12,630 bases of DNA. It comes from Bacteroidota bacterium. Its GTDB lineage: Bacteria > Bacteroidota > Bacteroidia > Bacteroidales > Prolixibacteraceae. Positions 6,560 to 12,630 of the stretch are shown piece after piece (position 1 is the stretch's first letter; every line of letters starts with the position of its first letter). Below the pieces are notes generated by a model, which made no database searches, had not been told where the DNA came from, and saw nothing but the letters and a program-made list of their open reading frames with translations. The DNA lies in contig JAMDDG010000046.1 of assembly GCA_023488865.1 (NCBI GenBank), positions 1 through 12,630 on the forward strand. Reading direction: 5' to 3'. The position numbers and the translations under genes were made by a program.

Positions 6560-7450
6560 TTAGAGCAGATTAACGAACCCCATCAGCCTGTCAACGGTGT
6601 CATGAACCTGCGTGGCATCTTCGAAGCCGATCGTCATGGCATGCAGTTTCCGGCTTTTGACCACAAAATCCAAAGAGGCGATTCTTTCTTCCTCTTTGAC
6701 CAATCCGCCGCCGCCAAAAATCTTCATCCCAAGCACTCCTTTCCCTTTGGAAGCGGCAATATCCAAAAGGGCCATAATTTTGTCCGGGGTGGCATCCATT
6801 CGTACTTCCCTGTTGTTGAAGCGGGCGAGTACAATGTCAGGCCATTCGTGCGAAACGCCACTTTGCAGGGCGCCAAAATCGTGTGCGGAAAATCCTACTT
6901 TTTTAATCAATCCTTTTGATTTGGCCTCGCTTAACCCATCCATGAACCGCTTTTTGTCCTCGGTCCAGTTGGCTTTTGTCATGCAATGCAGCATCACGAT
7001 GTCCAAGTAATCAGTATCCAGTTCCTTCCGGATTCGTTCAATCGTTTGATCAACCGGTTGGAGCGGATGCCAATCTAAATTTTCGGTCCAGATTTTGGTC
7101 ATGACTGTAAGCTCTTCCCTTGGAAGGAGTTTAAGCGCCTCTTTCACAAAAGGATGTGAGCCATATGTGTCGGCGGTATCCAGGAACCGGATGCCCCGGT
7201 CGTAACCGGCATGGACGATTTGTTTGAATTTTTCGAGACCAATCCTAGTCTGGTTCGACTGGTGGTTCCAGCCGTTGGTCCCCATCCCCATGGCCAAGCG
7301 GGAAACTTTCAATCCGGTTTTACCAAGATCAACCATATCAACTTTAACCGGAACTTGTGTTTCGGCCATCAGGTAGGAAAGGCTTCCGGAAGCGATTAAT
7401 GCGCCGGAGAGGCCGGTCCTGATGAAATGACGACGTGTAAATTCAGCCAT
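6560..7450 (-). CDS. Tat-exported aldo/keto reductase
   Basis: A 296-residue aldo/keto reductase with an N-terminal twin-arginine signal: TRRHFIR at 5-11 followed by a moderately hydrophobic stretch to about residue 28. This suggests export of the folded, cofactor-loaded enzyme. After the signal, LGKTGLKVSRLAMGMGTNGW (42-61) is the usual strand 1 of the barrel. The catalytic tetrad is complete: D91 and Y96 in FLDTADTYG, K119 in MTKIW, and H155 in IVMLHCM. GFSAHDFG and the late stretch GVLGMKIFGGGGL are also typical. The substrate cannot be read from the sequence. It lies 31 bases after dusB on the same strand, with a promoter-like motif over the dusB stop. The ATG at 7450 is supported because it gives an intact Tat motif. 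Confidence 0.92.
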   Translation of the reverse strand: MAEFTRRHFIRTGLSGALIASGSLSYLMAETQVPVKVDMVDLGKTGLKVSRLAMGMGTNGWNHQSNQTRIGLEKFKQIVHAGYDRGIRFLDTADTYGSHPFVKEALKLLPREELTVMTKIWTENLDWHPLQPVDQTIERIRKELDTDYLDIVMLHCMTKANWTEDKKRFMDGLSEAKSKGLIKKVGFSAHDFGALQSGVSHEWPDIVLARFNNREVRMDATPDKIMALLDIAASKGKGVLGMKIFGGGGLVKEEERIASLDFVVKSRKLHAMTIGFEDATQVHDTVDRLMGFVNLL

Positions 7451-7476
7451 TGTGTTAGATTTTTCCCCTAAAGTAG

Positions 7477-7510
7477 CAAATTTATTTCAATCCAATGTGG
7501 GTGTAATCAA
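7477..7510 (-). promoter_or_regulatory. Possible promoter for the aldo/keto reductase, overlapping the dusB stop codon
   Basis: On the minus strand TAAATTTG (7484-7477) is a perfect TAnnTTTG match, and TTG at 7510-7508 lies 23 bases upstream, slightly more than usual. The -7 box includes the dusB TAA stop (7482-7484). It would give a leader of roughly 20 bases. Confidence 0.4.
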
Positions 7511-8495
7511 CGTTTGTATTTGCATACCTTTCTGAAATCAGATCCAAAATTTCAAGTACTTCTTCAATTTCTACGGCGCGCAACAACCTGACACGAAGCT
7601 CTTTGAAATCAGTCAGGTTGGGGAAGTACCGGGCAAAATGACGTCTCATTTCGAGAACGGCCCTTCGGGGATCATCTTTCCAGGTTACTGACTGATTGAG
7701 TTGGTCCTTCACATTTTCAACAACAAATGGAACAAGGGGCGGGGGAGTAAGTTCTCCTGTATTCAGGTAGTGACGGACTTCGGCAAAGATCCAGGGACGA
7801 CCGATCGAACCCCGGCCGATCATCAGTCCGTCGACGCCCGATTGATCCAGCAACTCTTTGGCCTTTTCGGGACCGGAAATATCGCCGTTTCCAATAATCG
7901 GAATTTTCATCCTGGGATTTTTCTTCACCTCGGCAATCAGGCTCCAGTCGGCCTGGCCGGTATAGAGCTGGCTGCGGGTCCGTCCGTGGATGGCCAACGC
8001 CTGGATTCCCACATCCTGAAGCCTTTCGGCCACTTCGACGATAGGCATGTCGTCGTGGTCCCAGCCGAGCCGGGTTTTGGCCGTAACCGGAAGTTGGACC
8101 GCCTTCACCACCTCTTCGGCCATTTTCACCAGTTTGGGAATATCGCGTAACAGTCCGGCGCCGGCGCCTTTCCCGGCTATTTTCTTCATCGGGCATCCAA
8201 AGTTGAGGTCGATGAAATCGGGTTTCGAAAGCTCCGCCACTTTGGCAGCTTCTACCATTGAGTCGATATTCGAACCATAAATCTGGATGGCCAGCGGCCG
8301 GTCGAAATCAAAAATCGTCATCTTTCTTTTGGTCCGCTCCACATCCCGGATCAACGCCTCTGAAGCAATAAACTCGGTGTACATCACATCTGCCCCGTAT
8401 TTTTTGCAGAGGTAACGAAACGATTTATAGGTCACATCCTCCATGGGAGCCAGAAACAACGGGAGATTTCCCAAATCAAGATTTCCGATCTTCAT
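7482..8495 (-). CDS. dusB: tRNA dihydrouridine synthase, DusB type
   Basis: A 337-residue FMN enzyme that reduces uridines in the D-loop of tRNA using NADPH, in the cytoplasm. LFLAPMEDVTYKSFR (13-27) is the family's opening. The catalytic Cys is C101 in LNFGCPMKKIAGKGAGAGLL, a diagnostic motif. K141 in the conserved TAKTRLGWD supports substrate and FMN contacts. HGRTRSQLYTGQADW, IIGNGDISGPEKA and DGLMIGRGSIGRPWIF are the phosphate-binding strands of the TIM barrel. The C-terminal helical tRNA-binding domain follows from about residue 245. The DusB subtype is inferred from the motifs and the length. A dispersed-type palindromic repeat lies immediately upstream and may be in its leader. Confidence 0.93.
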   Translation of the reverse strand: MKIGNLDLGNLPLFLAPMEDVTYKSFRYLCKKYGADVMYTEFIASEALIRDVERTKRKMTIFDFDRPLAIQIYGSNIDSMVEAAKVAELSKPDFIDLNFGCPMKKIAGKGAGAGLLRDIPKLVKMAEEVVKAVQLPVTAKTRLGWDHDDMPIVEVAERLQDVGIQALAIHGRTRSQLYTGQADWSLIAEVKKNPRMKIPIIGNGDISGPEKAKELLDQSGVDGLMIGRGSIGRPWIFAEVRHYLNTGELTPPPLVPFVVENVKDQLNQSVTWKDDPRRAVLEMRRHFARYFPNLTDFKELRVRLLRAVEIEEVLEILDLISERYANTNVDYTHIGLK

Positions 8496-8518
8496 TCAAA
8501 TAATTTTTTTGTCCATGT

Positions 8519-8618
8519 TTCACGCAAAGGGCGCAAAGTTTACGCGTAGAACGCAAAGAGGTTTCTTCCGTTTCAATACTTTGCCGTCCCGGCGATTCCT
8601 TTGCGCTCTTTGCGTGAA
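8519..8618. repeat. 100-bp palindromic repeat with CGCAAAG units (dispersed Bacteroidota-type element)
   Basis: The left arm at 8519-8538 and the right arm at 8599-8618 are 20-base inverted repeats with a single mismatch: TTCACGCAAAGGGCGCAAAG against an arm that reads AGAG where the left arm has AGGG. The 60-base interior holds a further CGCAAAG at 8552-8558 that can pair imperfectly with CTTTGCCGT at 8580-8588, giving a nested fold. From general knowledge, CGCAAAG-rich palindromes of this kind are scattered between genes in many Bacteroidota and some other phyla, and they generate spurious translated frames such as HAKGAKF...LCALCVK. No transposase or target-site duplication is evident. Confidence 0.75.
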
Positions 8619-8657
8619 GTTGTTTGACAGATCCTAACGGGATTATTCAACTCCCGG

Positions 8658-8665
8658 CAAAGATA
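8658..8665 (-). promoter_or_regulatory. Possible -7 element for dusB
   Basis: On the minus strand this reads TATCTTTG, a perfect TAnnTTTG match, 162 bases upstream of the dusB ATG. No TTG is seen near -33. If used, the transcript leader would contain the whole CGCAAAG palindrome. Confidence 0.4.
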
Positions 8666-8756
8666 GCCATTTGGATCGAAAGCTTCTTTTGCATCCTGTT
8701 AAGGGAAAATGGGTTTCTCTGTTCCGGACGGATTATTTCGAATAATAAGAATTGAA

Positions 8757-8788
8757 TTGGCAATTAAAAAAAGCGTTCTGTATCTTTG
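8757..8788 (+). promoter_or_regulatory. Probable promoter of the CPBP protease gene (TTG-N21-TATCTTTG)
   Basis: TTG at 8757-8759 (followed by G), a 21-base spacer, and a perfect -7 box TATCTTTG at 8781-8788 match the Bacteroidota consensus well. The ATG is at 8846, so the implied leader is about 50 bases. This is the best-formed promoter in the window. The remaining gene-free bases of 8496-8845 outside this and the palindrome show nothing I recognise. Confidence 0.65.
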
Positions 8789-8845
8789 TTTTAGAATTGA
8801 GACAATGCAATCATACAGATAGTGCCCAACAAAATATAGATTCTC

Positions 8846-9781
8846 ATGAAATTTCTCCGCGATGCAACCCCGATCACCCAGCTCCTGTTTAGCCTTATTT
8901 TCATATTGACAGGAGGAATTCTCGTTTCTCTGCTTGGGTTTTTAGGCTGTTGGCTGTTTTTGGGAATCGGTTTTGAGGAGCTTTCGGCCATGTTGGCCAA
9001 TTTCAACGAGCCCGACAACCTGGCCCTTTTAAAGGTTTTTCAGGTGCTGCAAACGATCGGGATGTTTATTTTACCTCCGCTCGCGCTCGCTTTTTTTATG
9101 GCTGAACGACCCTTTCACTTTCTACAGCTTCATCGTAAACCTACCTGGATAATGTTCGGTGTCGTCTGTGCGATAATTTTGGTAAGTGGTCCGGTGATCG
9201 AATGGTTTTCTATTGTAAACCAGCATCTTACACTTCCTTCGTGGCTGAATCAGGTGGAACTTTGGATGCGAAATTCGGAAGAACAGGCCGATGCAATGAC
9301 CAAGGCATTTCTGACTACCAAAAGTATCGGAGGGTTGGTAGAGAACCTTTTTATGGTAGCGGTACTTCCTGCTATTGGCGAGGAGTTACTCTTCAGGGGA
9401 GTGTTGCAAAAGTTGATCCAAAAAATGACCGGAAGCAGTCATTGGGCGATCTGGATCACTGCCATAATTTTCAGCGCGCTCCATCTCCAGTTTTTCGGCT
9501 TTCTGCCCCGTCTGCTGCTCGGCGCCCTGTTTGGCTATCTGCTCGAATGGACCGGCACCCTCTGGTTGCCTATAATTGCCCATTTTATCAACAATGCATC
9601 CGGGGTAATAATGTTTTTTATAACCGGAGAAGGCCTTGAACCGGACAAGCCGGATGCCCCGATTTTCAACAACAGCGTCTTTTTTGGGGCCATTGTTTGC
9701 GGGGCGATGGTCTGGCTGCTGATGAGGTACCTTTATTCGAAGAGGATTGGGAAACAGGCAGTACCTGAATTAAACTGCTAA
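8846..9781 (+). CDS. CPBP family intramembrane glutamic protease (CAAX/Abi type)
   Basis: A 311-residue polytopic membrane protein with about seven to eight hydrophobic segments (for example around 13-40, 64-86, 101-118, 165-178, 202-214, 218-236, 240-262 and 280-296). The catalytic motifs of the CPBP/ABI (Rce1-like) family are intact: E179-E180 and R184 in GEELLFRG, H213 in FSALHLQFFGFLPR, and H246...N250 in IIAHFINN. In eukaryotes the related Rce1 cleaves prenylated CAAX proteins; bacterial members have varied roles, including bacteriocin immunity and regulated proteolysis, and no CAAX substrate is expected here. It stands alone, preceded by a good promoter. The function beyond membrane proteolysis cannot be read from the sequence. 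Confidence 0.92.
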   Translation: MKFLRDATPITQLLFSLIFILTGGILVSLLGFLGCWLFLGIGFEELSAMLANFNEPDNLALLKVFQVLQTIGMFILPPLALAFFMAERPFHFLQLHRKPTWIMFGVVCAIILVSGPVIEWFSIVNQHLTLPSWLNQVELWMRNSEEQADAMTKAFLTTKSIGGLVENLFMVAVLPAIGEELLFRGVLQKLIQKMTGSSHWAIWITAIIFSALHLQFFGFLPRLLLGALFGYLLEWTGTLWLPIIAHFINNASGVIMFFITGEGLEPDKPDAPIFNNSVFFGAIVCGAMVWLLMRYLYSKRIGKQAVPELNC

Positions 9782-9793
9782 ATATTGATTTCG

Positions 9794-10060
9794 TCAAATC
9801 TTGCCTTTCCCGTAAAACCCTTTTACAATTTCTCCCAAAACCCAATTGGTCCGTGCAGCGGAAGAGCCGGAACTCACACATTTCCCTTTACCGCGCAACT
9901 CGTTCACAACTTGTTGGATTAATAAATGCGAAATATTTTCAGGGTACTGGTCCTTTAACCCAGATGCTTTGTGCAGGCGAATGTTCACGGTCAGTGGCTG
10001 GCCAATGGCTCCATCGGCTATCAGTTCTTTCACTTTTAGAAAAGCGGGCAAAAAAGGAAA
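9794..10060 (-). pseudogene. Relic of a Gfo/Idh/MocA-family NAD(P)-dependent oxidoreductase with N-terminal and internal deletions
   Basis: On the minus strand a stop-free frame of about 85 codons contains two pieces of a Gfo/Idh/MocA oxidoreductase in the same frame. The first, LPAFLKVKELIADGAIGQ and the following VNIRLHKA, matches the start of the C-terminal domain. The second, from about YPENISHLLIQQVVNELRGK through SAARTNWVLGEIVKGFYG, matches the family's extreme C-terminus. The NAD-binding Rossmann domain and the beta-sheet region between the pieces (normally well over 100 residues) are missing; the junction falls at about 9946-9966. There is no ATG: the frame is preceded by TAA a few codons upstream and could start only at TTG 10051. 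It cannot encode an active enzyme. It lies between the CPBP gene and the AraC regulator and accounts for most of the gap 9782-10190. Confidence 0.8.
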
Positions 10061-10143
10061 TTAAAAATTATTTCTTCCCGATTACAGACAGACACTGCTA
10101 AGTTTGATTTATGTGTTTATTTCGCAACATTGCTGTTATTTAT

Positions 10144-10167
10144 TATCTTTAAGATCAATATCTTGAT
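10144..10167 (+). promoter_or_regulatory. Possible -7 element and adjoining dyad upstream of the AraC-family gene
   Basis: TATCTTTA at 10144-10151 is one base off TAnnTTTG and would start transcription about 30 bases before the GTG at 10191. Overlapping it, ATCAA-TATC-TTGAT at 10154-10167 is a 5+5 dyad near the expected start site, which could be an operator. No good -33 element is visible. Confidence 0.3.
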
Positions 10168-10190
10168 TTTCATCTAAAGTAGAATAGCCC

Positions 10191-11081
10191 GTGACCTCCA
10201 ACAACAGAATATACAGTCTTGATTTAAAGCACAATGGTGTCCCAGCCAATTTTGTGATTAAGACCATGGAAGAAATTGACAGACAATTGGGGGGGATAGC
10301 TGATACGCCTCACCGGCACAATTATTACACGGTAATTTGGCCGGTCAATGCAACCGGAAAACACATCATTGATTTTAAGGAATACCCGATTCTGCCCCAC
10401 CAGATTTTTTTTGTAAGCCCGGGACAGGTCCATCAGATCATCACCGATCCGAATCCCACCGGATATGTTATTCTTTTCACGCCCGAGTTTCTCGATAAAA
10501 ACAGTATTCGCAACGATTTTATTTCAAATCTGAGGTTATTCCGGAAAAGCGATGAAACACCTCCGCTTCCGCTTAACAAACATTTGGTCGGTAAGCTTAA
10601 ACCATTTGCAGACCAGATGCTTTTGGCATTTGGCGCCCCAAAAGAGTTGTCTCTTGAAACCATCGGCGCCTATTTAAAGCTTTTTCTGATTGAATGCAAC
10701 GGGAACTGTTCGTCTTCACCCGAAACGAATACCCAAAACATGGAAGTAGGAAAAATGCTGGTTAAAAGTTTCAAAGGGATTATTGAAGCACATTTTACGA
10801 AATGGCATCAGGTAAAAGATTATGCCGATGCGTTGAATGTTACGCCCAATTATCTTAACGAGGTAATAAAGTCTGCCCTGCATATTTCGGCCAAGGATTT
10901 TATTCAGGACAGGCTTATCCTTGAGGCCAAAAGGATAGCGATTTTTACGGAGAAAAGCAGCAAAGAAATTGGGTTCGAACTTGGATTTGAAGATCCATCC
11001 CATTTTAGTAAGTTTTTTAAGTCCAACACAGGCCAATCGCTCCAATCTTTTAAAGAGAATATTGCCCAACCGGTCGTTTAA
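10191..11081 (+). CDS. AraC-family transcriptional regulator
   Basis: A 296-residue regulator read from GTG at 10191. Residues 1 to about 170 form a cupin-like sensing domain: HRHNYYTVIWPV at 41-52 and ILPHQIFFVSPGQVHQI at 67-83 follow the usual His-rich effector-binding pattern. Residues about 206-290 form the double helix-turn-helix DNA-binding domain, with VKDYADALNVTPNYLNEVIK in the first and SSKEIGFELGFEDPSHFSKF in the second, both canonical. I prefer the GTG start over ATG at 10266 because the preceding residues (IYSLDLKHNGVPANFVI) look like conserved N-terminal sequence of Bacteroidota AraC proteins; the ATG would remove them. Its neighbour downstream is the YceI/pirin pair, a likely target. 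The inducer is unknown. Confidence 0.93.
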   Translation: MTSNNRIYSLDLKHNGVPANFVIKTMEEIDRQLGGIADTPHRHNYYTVIWPVNATGKHIIDFKEYPILPHQIFFVSPGQVHQIITDPNPTGYVILFTPEFLDKNSIRNDFISNLRLFRKSDETPPLPLNKHLVGKLKPFADQMLLAFGAPKELSLETIGAYLKLFLIECNGNCSSSPETNTQNMEVGKMLVKSFKGIIEAHFTKWHQVKDYADALNVTPNYLNEVIKSALHISAKDFIQDRLILEAKRIAIFTEKSSKEIGFELGFEDPSHFSKFFKSNTGQSLQSFKENIAQPVV

Positions 11082-11148
11082 GCTAAATGTCCCTGATTTA
11101 TACCATTGATCCCGTAATTTTTCCATTTCCAGGTCCTGTTCCGCGCCC

Positions 11149-11156
11149 TACCTTTG
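11149..11156 (+). promoter_or_regulatory. -7 element for the YceI-pirin unit
   Basis: TACCTTTG is a perfect TAnnTTTG match. It lies 21 bases before the ATG at 11178, giving a leader of about 15 bases. The -33 position shows only TTTCC, not TTTG, which fits a promoter that needs an activator such as the adjacent AraC-type regulator. The element also includes the TTG at 11154, which argues against that codon as a translation start. Confidence 0.5.
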
Positions 11157-11177
11157 CGTCATTACAAACAATTAAAA

Positions 11178-11732
11178 ATGACAGCAATGAAAACTTTAAC
11201 AAAAACGAAATGGGGCATTGACCCTGCACACAGTGAAATCGCCTTCAAGGTTAAACATTTAATGATTACCAATGTAAAGGGGGTATTCAAGGAATTTGAT
11301 GCAAGTATTTATACAACGAATGAAGATTTTATGACCTCTGAAATCGATTTCTGGATGAATCCGGCTTCGGTTGATACCGGTGTCGCTGATCGCGACGCAC
11401 ATTTGAAGAGTGCAGATTTCTTCGATGTTGAAAATTTCAAACAGATACACTTCATTGGAAACTCGTACGAAAAAGTGGATGAAGATGGAAGTTATGAATT
11501 ATATGGCGATCTCACCATTAAAGATGTTACCAGGCAAATAAAACTCGATGTTGAATTTGGCGGAGTGATGAAAGATCCCTGGGGGAACGAAAAAGCCGGT
11601 TTCTCGATCAATGGAAAGTTAAACCGAAAAGATTTTGGCCTGAACTGGAATGCGGCACTGGAAGCGGGTGGCGTTCTTGTCAGCGATGAGGTTAGAATAA
11701 GCTGTGAAGTGCAACTTATCAAACAGTCTTAA
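11178..11732 (+). CDS. YceI-family protein (polyisoprenoid-binding-like lipocalin fold)
   Basis: A protein of 184 residues when read from ATG 11178 (or 181 from ATG 11187). It opens MTAMKTLTKTKWGIDPAHSE; the W-x-I-D-P-x-H-S-x-I-x-F pattern, followed by VKHLMITNVKGVF, is the YceI signature. KSADFFDVENFKQIHF (about 78-93) and the later FGLNWNAALEAGGVLVSDEV are the other conserved blocks. The fold is an extended lipocalin-like barrel that binds amphiphiles such as polyisoprenoids. There is no signal peptide, unlike E. coli YceI, so this is a cytoplasmic form. In-frame TTG 11154 would extend it by eight codons but lies inside a promoter motif, so I reject it. The pirin gene follows after 22 bases and is probably co-transcribed. 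The ligand is unknown. Confidence 0.92.
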   Translation: MTAMKTLTKTKWGIDPAHSEIAFKVKHLMITNVKGVFKEFDASIYTTNEDFMTSEIDFWMNPASVDTGVADRDAHLKSADFFDVENFKQIHFIGNSYEKVDEDGSYELYGDLTIKDVTRQIKLDVEFGGVMKDPWGNEKAGFSINGKLNRKDFGLNWNAALEAGGVLVSDEVRISCEVQLIKQS

Positions 11733-11754
11733 TTAGAATTCAGAATTTGAGACC

Positions 11755-12489
11755 ATGTCAAACACAATTCTTCACAAAGCTGAAACCCGTGGTGATGCCA
11801 ACCACGGGTGGCTGCATAGCAGGCATACATTTAGTTTTGCCAACTATCACGATCCTGAACGTGTTCATTTTGGCGCCTTGCGTGTGCTAAATGACGATAC
11901 CGTTGAGGCCGGGATGGGCTTTGGTATGCATCCGCATGACAATATGGAGATCATTTCCATCCCACTGGAAGGTGATTTAGAGCATAAAGACAGTATGGGA
12001 AATGTATCTCTAATCAAACATGGCGATGTACAGGTAATGAGTGCCGGAACCGGGATTTATCATAGTGAGTACAACAAAAACAAGGACCAACAGGTTAAGT
12101 TTCTTCAGATTTGGGTCTTCCCGAACCAGAAAAAAGTGAAACCCAGGTACGACCAGATTACCTTAAATCTTGCAGATCGCCACAATAAACTACAGCAGAT
12201 TTTATCCCCCAACGCCGATGATGCCGGAGTCTGGATTTATCAGAACGCATGGTTCCATCTGGGAAATTTCGATAAGGGTGTTGCCTCTGAATACAATCTT
12301 AGGGCCAAAGGGAATGGGGTTTATGCCTTTATTTTGAGTGGAAGTGTTACCATTAACAACCAACCATTAAATTCCAGGGATGGATTTGGAATTTGGGATG
12401 TTGATGCTCTGTCAATAACTGCTGACTCTGATGCCGAAATTTTGTTGATGGAGGTTCCAATGAGCGTGTTACAAGAAAACCGGGAATAA
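11755..12489 (+). CDS. Pirin-family bicupin protein (YhaK/quercetinase-like)
   Basis: A 244-residue pirin-like protein of normal length. The N-terminal block HGWLHSRHTFSFANYHDP (17-34) followed by FGALRVLNDD is diagnostic. The metal-binding cupin residues are present: H59 and H61 in GMHPHDNMEIIS, and H103 and E105 in GIYHSEYN. The second cupin half (about 160-244) is degenerate, as in most pirins, with YAFILSGSVTINN. Bacterial pirins have been reported as quercetin dioxygenases or redox-sensitive regulators, but the substrate here is not predictable. There is no signal peptide. It follows the YceI gene after 22 bases with no promoter motif between them, so the two are probably one operon governed by the AraC-type gene upstream. 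The TAA stop overlaps the left arm of an inverted repeat. Confidence 0.94.
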   Translation: MSNTILHKAETRGDANHGWLHSRHTFSFANYHDPERVHFGALRVLNDDTVEAGMGFGMHPHDNMEIISIPLEGDLEHKDSMGNVSLIKHGDVQVMSAGTGIYHSEYNKNKDQQVKFLQIWVFPNQKKVKPRYDQITLNLADRHNKLQQILSPNADDAGVWIYQNAWFHLGNFDKGVASEYNLRAKGNGVYAFILSGSVTINNQPLNSRDGFGIWDVDALSITADSDAEILLMEVPMSVLQENRE

Positions 12490-12630
12490 AAAAATGTTCA
12501 AAGTGCATTCCGGTTTCCCAGGTCCATTCCCCCATTCTTACTACCTGAACATTTTTTTCATTAAAATCAAGCCCCCATTTAATATCCGGAAATGGTTCAG
12601 GATGCGAGGATTCGCCCGAGTACCACTGAA
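12353..12630 (-). CDS. Unidentified open frame at right edge (partial, doubtful)
   Basis: A minus-strand frame is open from the window edge to TAA at 12353-12355, overlapping the pirin gene by 137 bases. The part outside pirin reads QWYSGESSHPEPFPDIKWGL, then about 25 further residues with codon choice resembling real genes (GAA, GAT, AAT, TGG). The part inside pirin looks like antisense noise. It may be the end of a real gene, or of a truncated one that now runs on into pirin. I do not recognise the family. No start is visible because the gene would begin outside the window. Confidence 0.25.
   Translation of the reverse strand, partial: QWYSGESSHPEPFPDIKWGLDFNEKNVQVVRMGEWTWETGMHFEHFFIPGFLVTRSLEPPSTKFRHQSQQLLTEHQHPKFQIHPWNLMVGC
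12488..12558. repeat. 13-bp perfect inverted repeat just after the pirin stop
   Basis: AAAAAAATGTTCA at 12488-12500 and its exact complement TGAACATTTTTTT at 12546-12558 enclose a 45-base loop. The left A-run includes the last two bases of the pirin stop. The flanking A and T runs resemble a bidirectional terminator, but the stem is AT-rich and the loop long, so termination is only one possibility. Confidence 0.45.

Noticed and set aside
7701..8196. Two long frames (149 and 159 codons) overlapping dusB
   Set aside because: They are out-of-frame shadows inside a fully supported dusB gene; their translations show no family motif.
8521..8558. Repeated CGCAAAG units as a possible CRISPR array
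   Set aside because: The units are 7 bases with irregular short gaps and form a palindrome; there are no uniform spacers and no cas genes.
8443..8637. 64-codon plus-strand frame with HAKGAKF and LCALCVK
   Set aside because: It is the translation of the CGCAAAG palindrome plus the antisense 5' end of dusB; frames like this are a known artefact of this repeat type.
9202..9639. 145-codon frame inside the CPBP gene
   Set aside because: It is a +2 shadow of a gene whose catalytic motifs are all present in the main frame.
11154..11177. TTG start extending YceI by eight codons
   Set aside because: The TTG lies inside the TACCTTTG promoter box, the extra residues do not resemble the family, and ATG 11178 and ATG 11187 are available.
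12494..12630. Plus-strand frame starting MFKVHSGF after pirin
   Set aside because: Its composition is unlike a gene (rich in Pro, Phe and Arg), its start sits in the inverted repeat, and the opposite strand looks more gene-like.

Overview
The window looks like a chromosomal segment of a Bacteroidota bacterium, probably of the Bacteroidales/Marinilabiliales type. The signs are a PorP/SprF protein (type IX secretion-associated family), a membrane-anchored HU-like/SPOR protein of a kind known from Bacteroidota, and several upstream regions carrying the Bacteroidota -7 promoter motif TAnnTTTG in place of a classical -10 box. Gene content is mostly ordinary housekeeping and accessory metabolism. 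I see no phage, transposase, CRISPR array, tRNA or rRNA. The genus assignment is inference only.

Layout, left to right. Positions 1-1487 (minus strand): a two-gene unit with a PorP/SprF outer-membrane protein followed by the N-terminal 171 residues of a conserved protein of unknown function that runs off the left edge. Positions 1704-2602 (plus): riboflavin synthase, directly overlapped at its stop codon by a C-terminal relic of an M19 membrane dipeptidase. Positions 2603-3670 (minus): HU-like/SPOR protein, divergent from galE (3858-4886, plus), which is followed by rfbB (5023-6078, plus). Positions 6081-8495 (minus): a small secreted protein, a Tat-exported aldo/keto reductase and a DusB-type tRNA dihydrouridine synthase. 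Positions 8496-8845: an intergenic region holding a 100-bp palindromic dispersed-type repeat rich in CGCAAAG and a good Bacteroidota promoter. Positions 8846-9781 (plus): CPBP intramembrane protease. Positions 9794-10060 (minus): a twice-deleted relic of a Gfo/Idh/MocA oxidoreductase. Positions 10191-12489 (plus): an AraC-family regulator, a YceI-family protein and a pirin-family bicupin, which look like a small regulated unit. The last 140 bases hold a long inverted repeat and an unidentified minus-strand open frame.

How the genes relate: galE and rfbB both act on nucleotide sugars (UDP-galactose, dTDP-4-keto-6-deoxyglucose) for surface polysaccharide. AraC-YceI-pirin is probably a stress- or metabolite-responsive set. 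The other neighbours have no obvious functional link.

The most noteworthy items are the two gene relics with clean reading frames, the CGCAAAG palindrome that probably lies in the dusB leader, and a duplicated dyad (TTCA-N3-TGAA) between porP and riboflavin synthase. I found no convincing new multi-gene system; most of the window is ordinary.
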